Of a stretch of 64,000 bases of DNA, positions 11,571-25,100 are shown in pieces. The notes under the pieces are model-generated. The model searched no databases. It worked only from the letters and a program-made list of their open reading frames with translations, and was not told where the DNA came from. The stretch's first letter is position 1. Each line of letters opens with the position of its first letter. The DNA comes from Saksenaea vasiformis B4078 (taxonomy: Eukaryota > Mucoromycota > Mucoromycetes > Mucorales > Saksenaeaceae): positions 30,572 to 94,571 of the forward strand of contig JNDT01001773.1 of the NCBI GenBank assembly GCA_000697055.1. Direction: 5' to 3'. Both the position numbers and the translations under genes were made by a program.

Positions 11571-12815
11571 TTACAGCAGATACATAGCTCCATCTTGAAA
11601 GTGGATTTCCTCCCAACCTTTTTCTCGCCGTTCCTGTAACCATGTTCGGATAATCATAGGTTTGAAAAGCGAGTTGATGCCGCTTCCAGTGATGTCAAGC
11701 CATCGTAGGTGTTCGCACCGATGAACAAATGTCCCAATACCTTGCTCGTTTGCTCGGCTAAGAAATGCTACTGAGAGGTACACTAGCCGAGGAAGTCGTT
11801 CTGCAGCAAAGCCCATAAATCGATTGGTGATTTGCCAACAGCGTGTTAGATGTAGCAGACGCAGGTTCGGGCAATGCTCTGCAATGCTCACAAGAGCGTC
11901 GTCTGTGATATCGTACAAAGAATTGAGCCGAAGGTGGGTTAGAGACCCCATGGAGGAGCTCATTGTGAAGTCCAACGTTTGATCGCATATATTCCGACAG
12001 AACGAAAGATCAAGATGCCGCAGTTCGCTTTTTCCATGTTTACAATTGTCATTCTTAATAAGACTAACCAACGCAGCGGCGTCTACATTACGCACCAATG
12101 CTATCCACAAACCCTTGATTTTGGCCTTGCTAGCCAAAGGTAAACACGTATTTTGCACCTGCTCACAGCCTGATATATCCATATATGCAAGTCGTGTACA
12201 ATTCTTCACAACTGTGCTCATCTCCGTGTCTGTCACTCGAGTCAGCCACTCTGCTTCTTTCTCTGTTGTATCCAGCTCAGCATAGTTTTCGTTTCGTGGT
12301 CGACTTGTCCAAGCCGGTTCGTCAAACGATTCCAGCCCCGTGCGATTCATATCAACACGATCAATACGAACATAGCCTCGCGTTGATTCATCTTCTGTAT
12401 GTTCTGTTGTTGACTGGGTAAGTGCACTCGTTAATCTCGACGGTATTAAACGTGGCGATTTGCGTAGAACGAGCGATTCCACATGCGCACCCAGCGATGG
12501 ATTATTTTCAATGCTGCGAACAAGGCAACGCCAATGATGTAGGGTGCAAATATACAAATGACGATATAACACGGGTGTAACTACATGATGCCACATGCTG
12601 CAAACTAGCGCGAGCGTTGGAAGGCAAGATCGAGGAGTATACTCAACGATTAGCTTGACTAATTCTGGTGGAAGGAAACGGATGTCCGTGATGGTACGAG
12701 ACGATGATGCTGGAGATGAATCGGCGATCCAGTAGAAGCGCATGTTGGATAAAAAAGATAGTATCCCATGGTCTCTGCCTTCTTCATACAGCATTGGCCG
12801 GAAAATTGCTTGCAT
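11571..12815 (-). CDS. F-box / leucine-rich repeat protein
   Basis: Single exon, 414 residues, starting at ATG 12815. Residues ~46-92 form an F-box (RFLPPELVKLIVEYTPRSCL, then TLALVCSMWHHVV), which docks to Skp1 in SCF ubiquitin ligases. Residues ~200-395 hold AMN1/GRR1-type cysteine-containing leucine-rich repeats, for example LAYMDISGCEQVQNTCL, LRHLDLSFCRNICDQTL, LTHLRLNSLYDITDDAL and LRLLHLTRCWQITNRFM. These form the substrate-binding surface. The family recruits phosphorylated targets for ubiquitination; this member's substrate cannot be inferred. The frame is intact and free of introns, unlike most neighbours. Confidence 0.88.
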   Translation of the reverse strand: MQAIFRPMLYEEGRDHGILSFLSNMRFYWIADSSPASSSRTITDIRFLPPELVKLIVEYTPRSCLPTLALVCSMWHHVVTPVLYRHLYICTLHHWRCLVRSIENNPSLGAHVESLVLRKSPRLIPSRLTSALTQSTTEHTEDESTRGYVRIDRVDMNRTGLESFDEPAWTSRPRNENYAELDTTEKEAEWLTRVTDTEMSTVVKNCTRLAYMDISGCEQVQNTCLPLASKAKIKGLWIALVRNVDAAALVSLIKNDNCKHGKSELRHLDLSFCRNICDQTLDFTMSSSMGSLTHLRLNSLYDITDDALVSIAEHCPNLRLLHLTRCWQITNRFMGFAAERLPRLVYLSVAFLSRANEQGIGTFVHRCEHLRWLDITGSGINSLFKPMIIRTWLQERREKGWEEIHFQDGAMYLL

Positions 12816-14055
12816 GAAACATTCGATTTACTTGGTTTTTGCTTATCCCCTTTTGTCCATTACAAATGATTTTACGTTGACTCCGAATGAACTTTATGTT
12901 AGATAGTTAGTCTACATTACGCTGATTCAACGCTAACATTTACGTACTATTTCTTACACGTTGAGTTGTTGTCAGATGTAGGGTTTCGTTATCTGACACA
13001 AAGAATGTTTCAGATGACCGGTGTGATATGTATTTAAGGGGGAAAACTGATCTTCAGTTCCGTTCCCATTGACTTATATTCCCGGCAGGGGTATCAATTC
13101 ATCACAGATACGGAATTGTTCGTCATTACGATGAATCAGTTAAAAAAAGTGTTGCAACACTGCATATCCATATTCTGCAATAGATCGCTAGATCCTTACT
13201 TCCAGTATATGCAGACAATCAAAAACCGCACGGTACGGTGAATGACAGCTCAGCAGTTGTATCCATCATGGATTTGATGCGGCGTGACTATCCGTACAAA
13301 AGCGGAGTATCGTTCGTGGCTCAGTAAAATGCCATTCAAGTGTTATTCCATTTCTGCTGTTCGAATAAATTCCCACTGACGGGGGCAAAATTCATGTAAG
13401 CGAAATATGATTGTTTGCCATAAGTGGTATATCAAGGACACGTATTCATTTTCTTTTCAGCACAAAATTTGTTTCTTGGACAGGTAAATGGATGTCGCCA
13501 TTGTCGTTTGATTGGAACGTCTAGTGTGACATAAAATTTAGATTTCGCCCAGGGTTTAGCATGCATTTGACGCGAGTCAATTCCAATGAGACCTAGCAAC
13601 ATGTAACTAGCGCTTCTAGGAAACGTACACATCTGCTTCACATATGCGCTCTTACTATCAAGATTGACTTACAAAACGAGAAACATACTGGGATAGGTGT
13701 AACAAATCGTTCGAACTCGACCTACAACCATTTACAGCTTTTCAGAACAGTTACGGTTGATGTAAACGCATACAATCAGATAGTCAACGTTATTGTATAG
13801 TTAGTGATTCAGCGGACAACTTCCAATTCGATCTCGCACGCCTTTCGTGGGCCGAGTTATCTATTGACCGTCGAACAAACATCTGTTGAAGTGTGCTTAG
13901 GTAACTACGGAGTGTCTTTCTAATCCCACAGTTCTTCGTCGTATTTTCGGGTCTCTTCGCTACCGCTTCTCGGTAACCACAATAATTTATCGCAACGGAC
14001 TCGAGTTGCGTATCGCTTGAATCCCAAAAACCGCGGTCGAACGCATTCTAGCGAG

Positions 14056-14307
14056 ATGTGGATTCCTTTTCTTTTTTTTAAAAAATGCTACAAGCATACA
14101 GAGCATCTAAAACAGAAATATATGGAACTTCTATCAGAACGTATTGAAGAAACTATCATACCAGAAAAAAAAAACGATCCTTCTAGGAAAAATCTTCTAG
14201 AGCAGAACTTGTTGAGCGGGAAAGTGCGTCGAGGCCAAAGTCTGCCGTCAACAGAGAGTATTACAAGAGACTTGGTGGATGGTACCAGCTTCAAATCACA
14301 TATGTGA
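14056..14307 (+). CDS. Possible small hypothetical protein
   Basis: An 83-codon frame beginning at ATG 14056. Its central part (KQKYMELLSERIEETIIPEK) and following residues are charged and helical, with coding-like composition. I recognise no family. It lies in a repeat-bearing, gene-poor stretch and has no clear promoter signals, so it may be chance. Confidence 0.2.
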   Translation: MWIPFLFFKKCYKHTEHLKQKYMELLSERIEETIIPEKKNDPSRKNLLEQNLLSGKVRRGQSLPSTESITRDLVDGTSFKSHM

Positions 14308-14837
14308 AAGTCAGGCATAATCCATGGTCTACGCCTTAAATGCGAACGTGAGTTAGTATTCTACAGTCTGTAGAGAACGTACGGTAATGGTGGAATCAAA
14401 TTTCATACAGTAGAAGTCAACAACCAAAGTAACCATTAGGAAAAACAAAGACAGAACCAGATCCAAGGTGTGATTATTGTTACAAATCTCCGGAGGAAAA
14501 TTCCCTAGGAGTACTACATTACCGACGCCTGATAACATAAAGTGACCCTCGACGGGAGGTGGAAATTGCGTATCTTTGTGCGCAGAAAACTATACGGACA
14601 AGTTGCGGAAGAAATGTCAAAAATGACAAAAAAGTTCAGATCTCACAAAGGATGTAGAAGAAATGGACGCTTGCACCATATTTGAAATGTCTGGATGTCC
14701 TTTAATGAGGCGCATCTTCGGCTATGTATTGTTTATAAGGTGGGGTGTTACATTTTATTCTTCAATTTAGGCTCTGATGATTACATGCAGAAAAATATAT
14801 GCTTTACTACGGTAACGGTTGATCTTACTCTGCGTCT

Positions 14838-15480
14838 ACTGTTTATTGAACAAGTTTTTACACTAATCTATATAAACTTTGCGTTCATGAGGAGCCACTT
14901 ATACGCTAAAAAGGAGTCAAGTATGCGTTCGTTAATACATAAGTTGGCAACAAATTCATAACTACTTACATCAACGCGGCCCCTCGATGGACGCGAAATT
15001 TATATGGACAGCATAAAAATTGTTCATGGTTAGTAAATGGAACAATACTTGGATGTTATTTTATTTAACCCCGAAGGGTAATCCTACGCATTCGTAGGTG
15101 CCACACCCCGCACCATTTCGGTGTGGGTGTGGGGTGGGGGTGGGAGTGGATGGCTTCCATGGAGTGGCCAGTGTCATAGTTTAACGACCAATGGTCTCAA
15201 CACTCGATCAAAAGACATGAGTTTCTTTGTGTATAGTTATCCCCAGTACGTACCGGGGACGTTTCATGTGGGAAACAGAGCCAAAGAAAAAAAATAAAAA
15301 AGAAATTCATGCGTCCCTTTAAATACTGCCCATTCTACGCGCTCCGATTGGTTGGGGAACCTGTTACAATGGACCAGCGCAATACATCTTTGATTTAGAA
15401 GTAAAGGCATATGAGACTCTGCGCAAAAGCTTTCGGGTACCCACCGCAAAGATTGATCTGCTACCAACGCAAAGTAGTAT
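14838..15480 (+). repeat. Dispersed decayed repeat, copy B
   Basis: Co-linear with the segment at 4260-4800: shared blocks include TTTTTACACTA, ACTTACATCAAC, AACAGAGCCAAAGAA, AAATTCATG and GGAACCTGTT. This copy carries an insertion around 15060-15160 with a GC-rich hairpin and G-rich tract. No protein-coding remnant is recognisable. Confidence 0.5.
15125..15144 (+). other. G-quadruplex-like tract
   Basis: Four runs of three or more G separated by 1-3 bases: GGGTGTGGGGTGGGGGTGGG. It follows a CCACACCCC-rich segment that could instead pair with it as a hairpin. It sits inside repeat copy B. Confidence 0.5.
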
Positions 15481-16199
15481 TTAGATGATGCAAATGTGTA
15501 TTCAAAATCCAGTATTTCTTGCGGTGACGTGTCCGTTAGAGTGAAGGATTATTTACCGGAACTTCTCGGATGCAAAGGTCGAGTTTTATGAGTATTTGAG
15601 TGTATGAACCTTAAGGTGAATAAATCTTGATAAGGTGCTACTTCCATTGCCAAATTGAGTTAGTTATGCATCTTGCACCACTGCACCAGAAAGCTCGGTT
15701 ACTTCTTGTTGTAACCTTGTTTGCAGTCCCACAGTTAAGATGTCCTAGATGTGTCATCTTTATGAAAAAAGAGTTGTGACGGATACTCCATAGTGTCTGC
15801 TCCTTTGTATAGTAAAATAAAAGAAAGCGGTTCAAAATAACACTGAACTTGCCAACACAACTTTTTTTTTGGGTTTTCACTGTGGCACTTGTATTTCCGA
15901 AGGCTTCTTAATAAAAACATTCTTTATATCCTTGTTTTATAGAAACAACTGCATCATTGTGACCTAGGTGGCTTTAACAATGCATTAGATCAAACATCTG
16001 CTTAATATATCTTATCATAGACCCAGGAGGTGATGGAGGTTTGAAACCCTTGGTTCCACAAGTTTGTGTGGTCAAAATTATATCAACTCTCCATTTATCC
16101 GTTTTTCTTTCAGTTGTTTCTTCCTTTCTGAAGGTGACCGATATAATTTTTCTTTTCTCCTCTAATCGTTATTCTGCTGTACACGTAGATACGCTAACA

Positions 16200-19100
16200 A
16201 TGACACGAAATTCTCGCGGAAGTGGCCGTGGCTATGGCGGCGGATATAGCGGTGGAAATGGCCGTGGTCAAGCTGGTGGTTACGGTGGTGGTCGAGGCGG
16301 TGGTCGAGGCGGTGGTCAAGGCAGTGGTCGAGGCGCAAGACCGGCAAACGACAATAACCGCAATAGCAACTCTACTAGGCCCGCTGGCCATGTGCCTATT
16401 AGCCAGCATGCTGATAAATCCGTAGCCGATGCGGAGCGCTTGATTTTCAGATTGAGAAAAGTATCTGAGGTCAAAGATCTATCTGAGATGGTACGAAGAA
16501 ATGAAGATCAATGGAATTCGTGCTGGGAGATTGTGGACAAATTGACAGCTGTGTCATTGAAATTTCTTCTGTCCAGTCTGGCACGCATGCCATTCTCGTG
16601 CGTGGTGGGACCCCCACCGCTTGATTCCATTTCCAAAGCCGCTAATAAGATGTTTGATGGCCTTAATAACAAGTACGCAAAGGAAAATCCAAATGACTTG
16701 GTCGAAAATGTTGAAATCGTCATCCACGTGGTTAAGGTTAGTTAGAGAAAACCTTCTTTTATAGCACTAAGTGGAACATGATGTAGAAAATGTTGGAATA
16801 TTCTTGGGATACGCTAGAAAGAGATTTCGTAAAGGATTCGCTGGAATCCATGCTTGCAGATGCTGCTGACCGACTTAGTTCCAGAAAGCCAGAACACCGC
16901 AATACAAGCAACAAAGCAAACGATTTACTTGACAAACTCGAAAAGCCTTGGGCAATAAAAACGGGGAAAAAATCCGCTATTTCAGGTCCCGCAGGTCCAA
17001 ATGCGCCTACGGAGGCTAGCGACTCTATTACAGAAGGTGAACAAGATCGGAGCTGGAAGAACGCAACTATTGGCTGGTTGTGTGATGTAAAGAAGTTTCA
17101 ACCTCCGCAGTTACCAATCATGAGAACACCTGGAGATGCAAAGACCGGTGGTGTCTACGGTTCTCCCAAAGAGTACTACGACACAGTTATTCCGATATGG
17201 GTTGCAATGACATTTGGAGAAGGCAGCAACAATCTCAGCCCGAAATGTGTCCAGAAGGATCGTGACAAAGTTTGCGGGAGGGTCTTGTGGTTGACTTCTG
17301 CGGACAGACCTACTTCCGTCCGCTGTCGAGTAGCTGGTTGCCATAACGCTGCCTCATTTGTTTGCTCAATCCCTTATCATAACCAAGGATTGTGTATGGG
17401 ATGTGGGCGTAGAGCTTTCGGGAAACTCTGTGGTCCTCCTGGACCCACGGCGTCGACGCATGTATATGACGGAGTAGTGCATCGTGTCGATTACGACGAT
17501 CAAATTTTTATCCATGGATTTACCTGCAGGAAGCCACCACAAGCACCTATTCATTGGAGAACATCCAGCAGACTAGCTGCACCAAACCTCGTGGCGTTGG
17601 TAAAGGTGTCCAGGAAAGGAGCACCGTTGTCTACAAGTGATCGGATTGTGTGGGGAGAATTAAAACAAGGACGAAAATTTGACGAAAGAAAAGATGGCAA
17701 ACTCATTGTCTCAGTGCTGAACAACCTTGATACTGATCGCAACAACGTCCACTTTGAAAGGAACGACAATGTGGTCATCATTGACTGCCAAACATTTGTT
17801 CCTGAATTTGTTCCAGTTTTACAAGTACTTGAACAGCAAAGACATTCTGAGATCCCTTTTGAAAATGGCGCTTTGATCAATATTTCAGCGGACACTAGTA
17901 AAGAGGTACCACGGCTTCTGGTTGATTGCAGTGAAGAAGCAAAAATGATCGAGATAGACTCCTCTCTTTCAGGAAACGCCGTTGAATCTGTTATGGACGG
18001 ACTCATCAATAACAGCAACATGGATCCCATCGTGCAAATACGAGCCCATAGCGATAAACGGGAGATACTTCATCAAAAACTTTGTCGATTGGTCAGGGAT
18101 GCTACGCTAGACTCGAAGCAGTTGATAAGCTTCCTGGAAGCATTATACTGCCCCGTTCATCTTATTCAAGGACCTCCAGGCACTGGAAAATCGTATGTGG
18201 GTGTCGTTATTACACGCGCACTTTTGACAATTAGAGATCTATGGATCAAAGTCAACCGCTCGATTGGTCAACCTCCGGTCCTTGTACTATCATACAAAAA
18301 CCACGCTATCGATGAATTCTTATGCGACCTTATTCGGGCGAATCGTAGGGATTCACAGCCCGTCTCGATGGTTAGAATAGGCGGGAGCTGCAACGATCCA
18401 TTATTGCACCGATACTCTGAAAGACAGCTATATGCCAATCAGGATTTTGTGAGGGAATGCCGTACCAACCTTATAGAAACCACCGAATATCTTCGACGAT
18501 TCTATATGCTTCGTAAATCAGCAACAGAGCTCATCACGTACAAGGTAGACACAGAGAACGATGAGAACGACGAGAAACAAAAGAAAAGCGCCTCTTATGG
18601 CGCTGCCCTTGTATTGGGGAATGCCATCGCTCACTTGAAGATTATGTCTCCAAAGATGACGGAATCAGCGCGACAGCGGCTACTTGAAGGTCCTACAGAG
18701 GAGTTCAGTCAAGACATTTTCCCAGAGGAAGAGGTTGAGCATCTCATAAGGACTATGCCATTTGAACATAGCCGTGATCCTCTCCATGACTACGAGATGA
18801 TAGAAGAACTTTACGAAGGGATTAAACACTACGACCTTAAGATGGATCCTCACGAGGTCGTATACAAATGGATTACTGGTTTTGTTCCGCTGCCTCGGTG
18901 TTCGTTCGACTTCGCAGATGGCAGTCTATGCCCAGCCATTGCAACGGAGGGTTCTTACCTATGTCAAAAGCACCGGTGCTGTTTCAGAAAGAAGATTGAT
19001 AATGGATGGGAAAGGTGTCCGGAAGTTATTGTGCCTGGAAAAATGCATTGTTCTGACCACGCGTGCGATGTGTACAATTGCATGGACCCACGACTTCCAC

Positions 19101-22100
19101 CTCCACAGACTCTTTGTAACAAACATGCCTGCTGGATATGTCTGCAGAGTGACTGCATCGCTCAAGTAGCTAGAGACAGTCCTCCTCGAAACACGTGCGA
19201 GCAACATCGACTGTGCTGCGGATTTGATCAAACAACTAAAAGCTTCTGTTACAGACAGGTTTCTGATTCAAACGGGAGCTACTGCGACGTTCATGCATTG
19301 GTGCCTTGCAGAGGAATCACCAAAGCATGGAAACCTTGCAAACTCATGGTATCTTCAGTCGGAATCCCTTACTGCTATCTTCATCAAGATCAATACCGCC
19401 CGGGAATGTTATCCCTGCAACAAACAACGTCTCTACAAAGCTTGCCAACTCCCCAACCGCCGGTCAATAATTATCGCAGTGATGGAAGAGCTACTTGTCA
19501 AGGGATAACAAAGAAGGGACGCCCATGCAAGGGATTAGCAGTTGCCCACTCACTTTTCTGTAAAGATCATGCCAAACAGGTGCCCGTATCAAAGACGGAA
19601 GATATTGAAATGGACCTTGATACTGTTTTCGGACAACAAGAGGTTGAAGAGAAACTTGAAAACAGGTAAATAATACGAGCAAGGGACATAAAATTGCTAA
19701 CATGGATGCCAGCGCAAGCACTTTCAGCGATGTTCACAGTAATGGTCGTAACGATCCCCAAGATGAGAATATGGATATTGTTTCAGGTGAAAACGATGAG
19801 ATCGCTTCTATGGAGAACGAAGAGGTTGATCTCATAGATCCTGCGGACGATATGTACTACGATGCACCTGAAGTAAAGTCGTTCTACGATAACCCGGATG
19901 AAGTCGAGGAGTCAGAGGCCCAACAGCATCTACGAGACGTGTTCATGGTCGGTAACGATGACGATGAGGACGCTGACATGATGGAAATCGAAGAGACCAT
20001 GGCGAACATTGCCGAAGAGGAGGAAAAGCAAGAGCAATCGGGTTCAACGAGAGATCAGTCCTCCTGGATTCATCCAAGTCGCTGGACCTGGGATACCGCT
20101 CCTGCCGATCGCTGGCAAATAGGACAAGCGCTGCTCGATGCCGTCGATGTCCTTTTGGCGAGATTGTCAAAAATGGTTGAAGCCAAAGTGATGGTTGCAA
20201 GAAAGGACTACAGCAATGCAAAATCCAAAGCGAATGCTAGTCTGTACGAAGGAAAGGCGGTTATTGGAGGTACAATCGTAGGTTGTGTTTCTCGTTTGGA
20301 CGCTATTATGGCTACGCGCCCATTTGCGATTGTCGTCGAGGAGGCCTCTGAAGTACTTGAGCCGCTGTTGGTTGCATGCTTTGGTTCAACTGCGTGCAAA
20401 CTAGAACTGATCGGTGACCATCTACAACTGAAGCCTTCGATTCAATCCAAGTTCGATTTTGAAAGGATCAATAGAGTAAATGCGTCACTATTCGAGCGAT
20501 TGATTCGCGCTTCTGGTGACCATCAAGTGCCATCTACGGTTCTGTCTATTCAAAGACGCATGCGTTCGGATATATGCGACCTAACAAGGTCTTACTACCG
20601 TGAGATTGTTAAAATCGAGGATCATGAAATTTGCAACGAACGCAAAATTGGCAAAGAAAGTTTTTCGTCGACATCAAAGCTACGTTTGACTGAGACAGGT
20701 GGATGGGAGGTTCCGGGAGTCTTTTCACGGGTGTTCTTCTGGACTCATACAGGAGTCCAGACGCGAGCATCTGTAGGCATGTCGAGAGTGAATCAGCTCG
20801 AGGCGGATATGGCTTGCAAACTCGCAAGATACCTTACTGATTGCGGCGTACCCAAGAAGTCTATCGCAATTCTCACACCTTACAAGGGTCAGCTGATGTT
20901 GATCAGAAAACAGATGAAAAATGGTCCAGATCCGCTTTTGCAAGATGGGCCTAGGTCCAATAGCGCGGATTCAGTTGTTCTATCCACCGTCGACCGGTTT
21001 CAAGGTGATGAAGCGGATATCGTCATTGCTTCTCTCGTGATCGATTCCAACTCGAAGACGCCCTTTGTCCAACTAGTCAATCGCATGATTGTACTATTGA
21101 GCCGCCCTAGGATTGGTCTCTACATCCTAGGAAACACTGGATACTTTGAAAAACGAGAGATAGAGCACTGGAGCAACACCTTCCGTCTATTGCGCGCTCC
21201 ACCGAGAAAAATTACAGAACTTGCGGACGATGAAGATGACGCCGCTTCAAATGACGATCATAACGAAGCTTCGCCTGACGATCCCAAATCATGTCGATTA
21301 GGGCCAAAACTTCCTCTATGTTGCCCCATACACCGTGAGAACATACACTTGGTTACGAAGCCAGATCAGCTTCAATTGGGATTTTGCGAGAAGCTCTGCG
21401 ACCACGTCCTCGAATGTACGCATCTATGCAATTTGAAATGCCATTGGAAAGATCACAAGAAACATAACAACAACTGCCGAGAAGAAGTGAACTCTCCTTG
21501 CTTGAGACATCCCATCAAGTTAACGTGTGCACATGTGGAGCAAAATATTTTTTCCCTTGGCACTTTACCGATTGATGAGATGCTGCGTCGCTATCGATGT
21601 GATGTGAAGGTTTCCGTAGAACTTCCATGCATGCATACTGCCACATTTACGTGCGCTGACGAGAACGATTTTTCAAACGGAAGCAAGCCATGGCCGCAGT
21701 GTCAAGAACCAGCTCATGTGCCGTACATGCGTGACGGCTGTAAACATTTGGTACAATGTAGATGCTACGAGCATAAAATGTACACAGCGGACAGTTCTTT
21801 GCTTGGAACGTGCGATGAAAAGGTGGACTACGATCCACCATGCGGCCACACAAGAAGCGTGAGATGCTACATGAAGAAACTCTATGATAGTAACAGCGCC
21901 AATTACACATGTCCGCAAAAAGTTACAATTAATTTACCTCGGTGCGGTCATAGTAGCACCGTTCCATGCAAATTAGCGATCGATCTACAGTCATGGACAG
22001 GGGACCGGTGTTCACCCGTTGGCGTTGTCACCGAAGGGCAGAAAATAGGCCCAAAGGATTACACGTGCAATGAAACGGTAACGTTTATTCGTAAATGCGG

Positions 22101-25100
22101 TCATCGAGTACAACTACCTTGCGAAAAGGCGTGCAACTATGCATCGGCGAACAGCATCTGTACCGTGAAAGAAACAACAGTGAACCCAGATTGTGGTCAT
22201 GAATGCAAGGTGACCTGTCAGCAGAAGACAATGTTCAGCGGTCTGGTTGCTCCCATGCGGTTGACAGTAGTCAAGGAAGGCGAAAGATACACAAGCCATG
22301 CCAATCAAATCTCTTGTAGCACTTCAGTAATGTTACTGCGTCACTGTGGTCATACAGAAACGATGGCTTGCAGTAAAGCACGTACTGAAGGCGCCGCCGG
22401 GCAAACACTATGCAACGCTATGGTCGACGTTACGAGCCCCTTGTGCGGACATCAGAAACAAATTCAATGCTACAGAAAAAGGACAATGTACTGGCATCCC
22501 TGGGGTACAAGTAAGAAGGCTGACGATGTCATCAAAGGCGGTGTTGTGAACGACGACATTGATCCTCCGGAAGAAACACCCGATAATCTGAAGCAATACT
22601 TCGATAGTTGTACCGAGACAATCACCTTGTGGAGAAAGTCCGCCTGCTCCCATCGAGTAGAGATGCCTTGCGGAAAAGCAATCAAGTCCCTGAAAGACAA
22701 AAGTCTGGTATCGAAATGCCTGGAGCCTATATCATTGATTCTGCCATGTGGCCATTTCCGTACAGCAGAGTGTTATGAAGAAGCGCACTTTGAATCCAAA
22801 CCTGAAAACTTCCCGTGCCGAGTGAAAATCGAGGTGAAATGTTGGAATTATGATGTCTGCTCCCAGAAAGCTACAGCTACGTGTGGTTCTATGAACGTTT
22901 ACCGATGCGAAACCCACACAGCCTGGAAATGTGACAAGGGTCATACGTTCAATATCTTGCAATGCTACGAAGGCATTCCGACGCAGTGCCCAGACTGCTC
23001 TCAAGAACCACTGGATGCAGAGATTCGACAGATAGATTTGCACCTGACTGATGAGGAAGACCACTCTGTGGATATTTATTCGCAAAAATTACCTTTGGTA
23101 TTTGTAAAGAACCCGGCGCTGACCAGTGGTGCGCTCAAGAGGACGGCTGCAGACGTCGACAGCTTCTTCCGCGCGAAATCCATTCTCCTCAAAGGCTACA
23201 AATCATGGGTTGAAAATTTGCAGCTTTGGGAACGGCCATTGTTCAAGCCCAAGTACACTTTCTGCTTTGTAGAGCTGTCCACAAACAAGGACATCAGTAC
23301 CTTCGACCCGGCTGATATGGCAAAAACCTCGACGTTGAACGGTATCGCAACCAGAATATGGTCTGCAAAGAACCTGAAGACTTTATTGGCGTCAATGGTA
23401 CATAAGCATGTAACACTTCTATGTGGTTTCGGGTACACATGCCGTGTCTTGGTGAATCCGCAAAATCTGTCTTATCCTTCAAAGAAGTTGAAAGGCGTGA
23501 ATGGAAAAGTTTCCAAGTACCGTCAAGGAGGCTATGACAGCGTCCTGTATTCACGAAATAACGAAGAAATTCTGATATTTTGGGATCCATACGCCTTATT
23601 TGCGACTCATCGGGTGGTCCTAACGAAAGAATCCCTGGCCACCATTTGTGGTGAATTGAATCGCAGCGAGGCGTACCAAGAGAGCACCAGCGGAGCTCTG
23701 TCATTGGCGCCACAGTCTATCGAGCGTCTTCTGCCTAGAATTAACGCAAGAGCACGCGATAATCAGTCTGGGCTCTACAAACAGTTACGTGAACGTATGA
23801 GATCAGTGATGAATGACCTCCGAGGGACTAGAGTGGAAACGCTCCAGCTACCGCTTCAATGGGATGCAGAAACGTTGATGCGACTGGGAACTGCGTCTCT
23901 AACGATAGAGCAAAATCTGAAACAGAAGCTGTTGTTTGTCCCAGGCACAGAGCAAAAGAAACATGACGCAGTATTTGGAGGAACGAAGTACATTAAAGCC
24001 TTGATGCAGTCAAATCCTACGATCGACCTTAATCTCCTCATGTGTCTCGAGCTGATACAGTTCAATGATACAACAACAGCAGAGGAACAGCTGGGTTCAT
24101 ACATCCGTGCTGTGCAGTCATCCGGCTTGGAAGCTCATCCGTTGGTGTTGTTGGCAAACGCAAGACTGGAAAAAATGAAAGGAGGTGATCCAAAGGCGGC
24201 AGACCGGCGAAAAGCTTGCTTGAAAGCTTTCGTGAGCATGTATCCACATGCTGAGGATAAATGGCTTACCAAACAAGAAAAAGAAGTACTTGGCCACACA
24301 ACTGGAGAATCTGGAAATGGAACAACAACTCTGCTGCCTAGCGCGGAAGATCCAGTAGAACGATGGAATCAGTTGAAACAAAAGTATCATTGCACTTCAG
24401 AAGCGATGGAAGAATTACTACAGCTTGTAGGGTTGAAAAAGGTCAAGACGTTCGCCGTGGAAATGTTCAAGACTGCATTGAGATTACAAAAGCTCAGCGC
24501 AGAAGCCAGGAAGGCGAACATCGTCTCCTTCAATTACTGTTATATGGGAAATCCTGGAACTGGAAAGACCACCGTTGCACGACTTTTTGCGAGGATCCTT
24601 TACGATTCTGGAGTAAGAGAGAGCGATACATTCATTGAATGCAGCGCACAGCAATTGAAAGATGAAGGCGCCAAAAAATTCAGAGAATTGGCTGCCAAAG
24701 CAAAGAACGGAGTGCTATTTATCGATGAAGCATATGACCTCGATCCGAAGAATGACACCAACGGAAGACCGATTGTTTCCGAGTTGCTGACTATCGCAGA
24801 GAACCAGAGAAACGAAATGTCCGTTATCCTGGCGGGATACGAGAATGATATCATATCAAAGCTCTATTCTTATAATGACGGTCTTCAAAGCCGATTCCAG
24901 TCCGTTAACTTCGAAGATTTCGATGAAAATGAGTTACGAACGATTTGGCAAGGCATGGTCAAGAAAATCAACATGGAAACAAACGAGCGAATCGATAACA
25001 TTGTGGCGAAAAGACTCGTCAAAGCAGCCAATAGGAAAGGATTTGGTAATGCACGAGATGTTAGAAAGGTGTTGGAGAGAGCAACTCAGCGCGCGTTCCA

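Larger units (their letters stand above)
12816..16199. other. Gene-poor region with repeat copy and G-rich tract
   Basis: About 3.4 kb upstream of the giant helicase gene. It holds a possible small ORF (14056-14307), the second dispersed-repeat copy (about 14838-15480) with an internal G-quadruplex-like tract, and the promoter/5' leader of the next gene. Nothing else is supported. Confidence 0.5.

Noticed and set aside
17551..18030. 159-codon minus-strand frame inside the helicase gene
   Set aside because: Ser/Thr-rich antisense shadow of a strongly supported coding exon.
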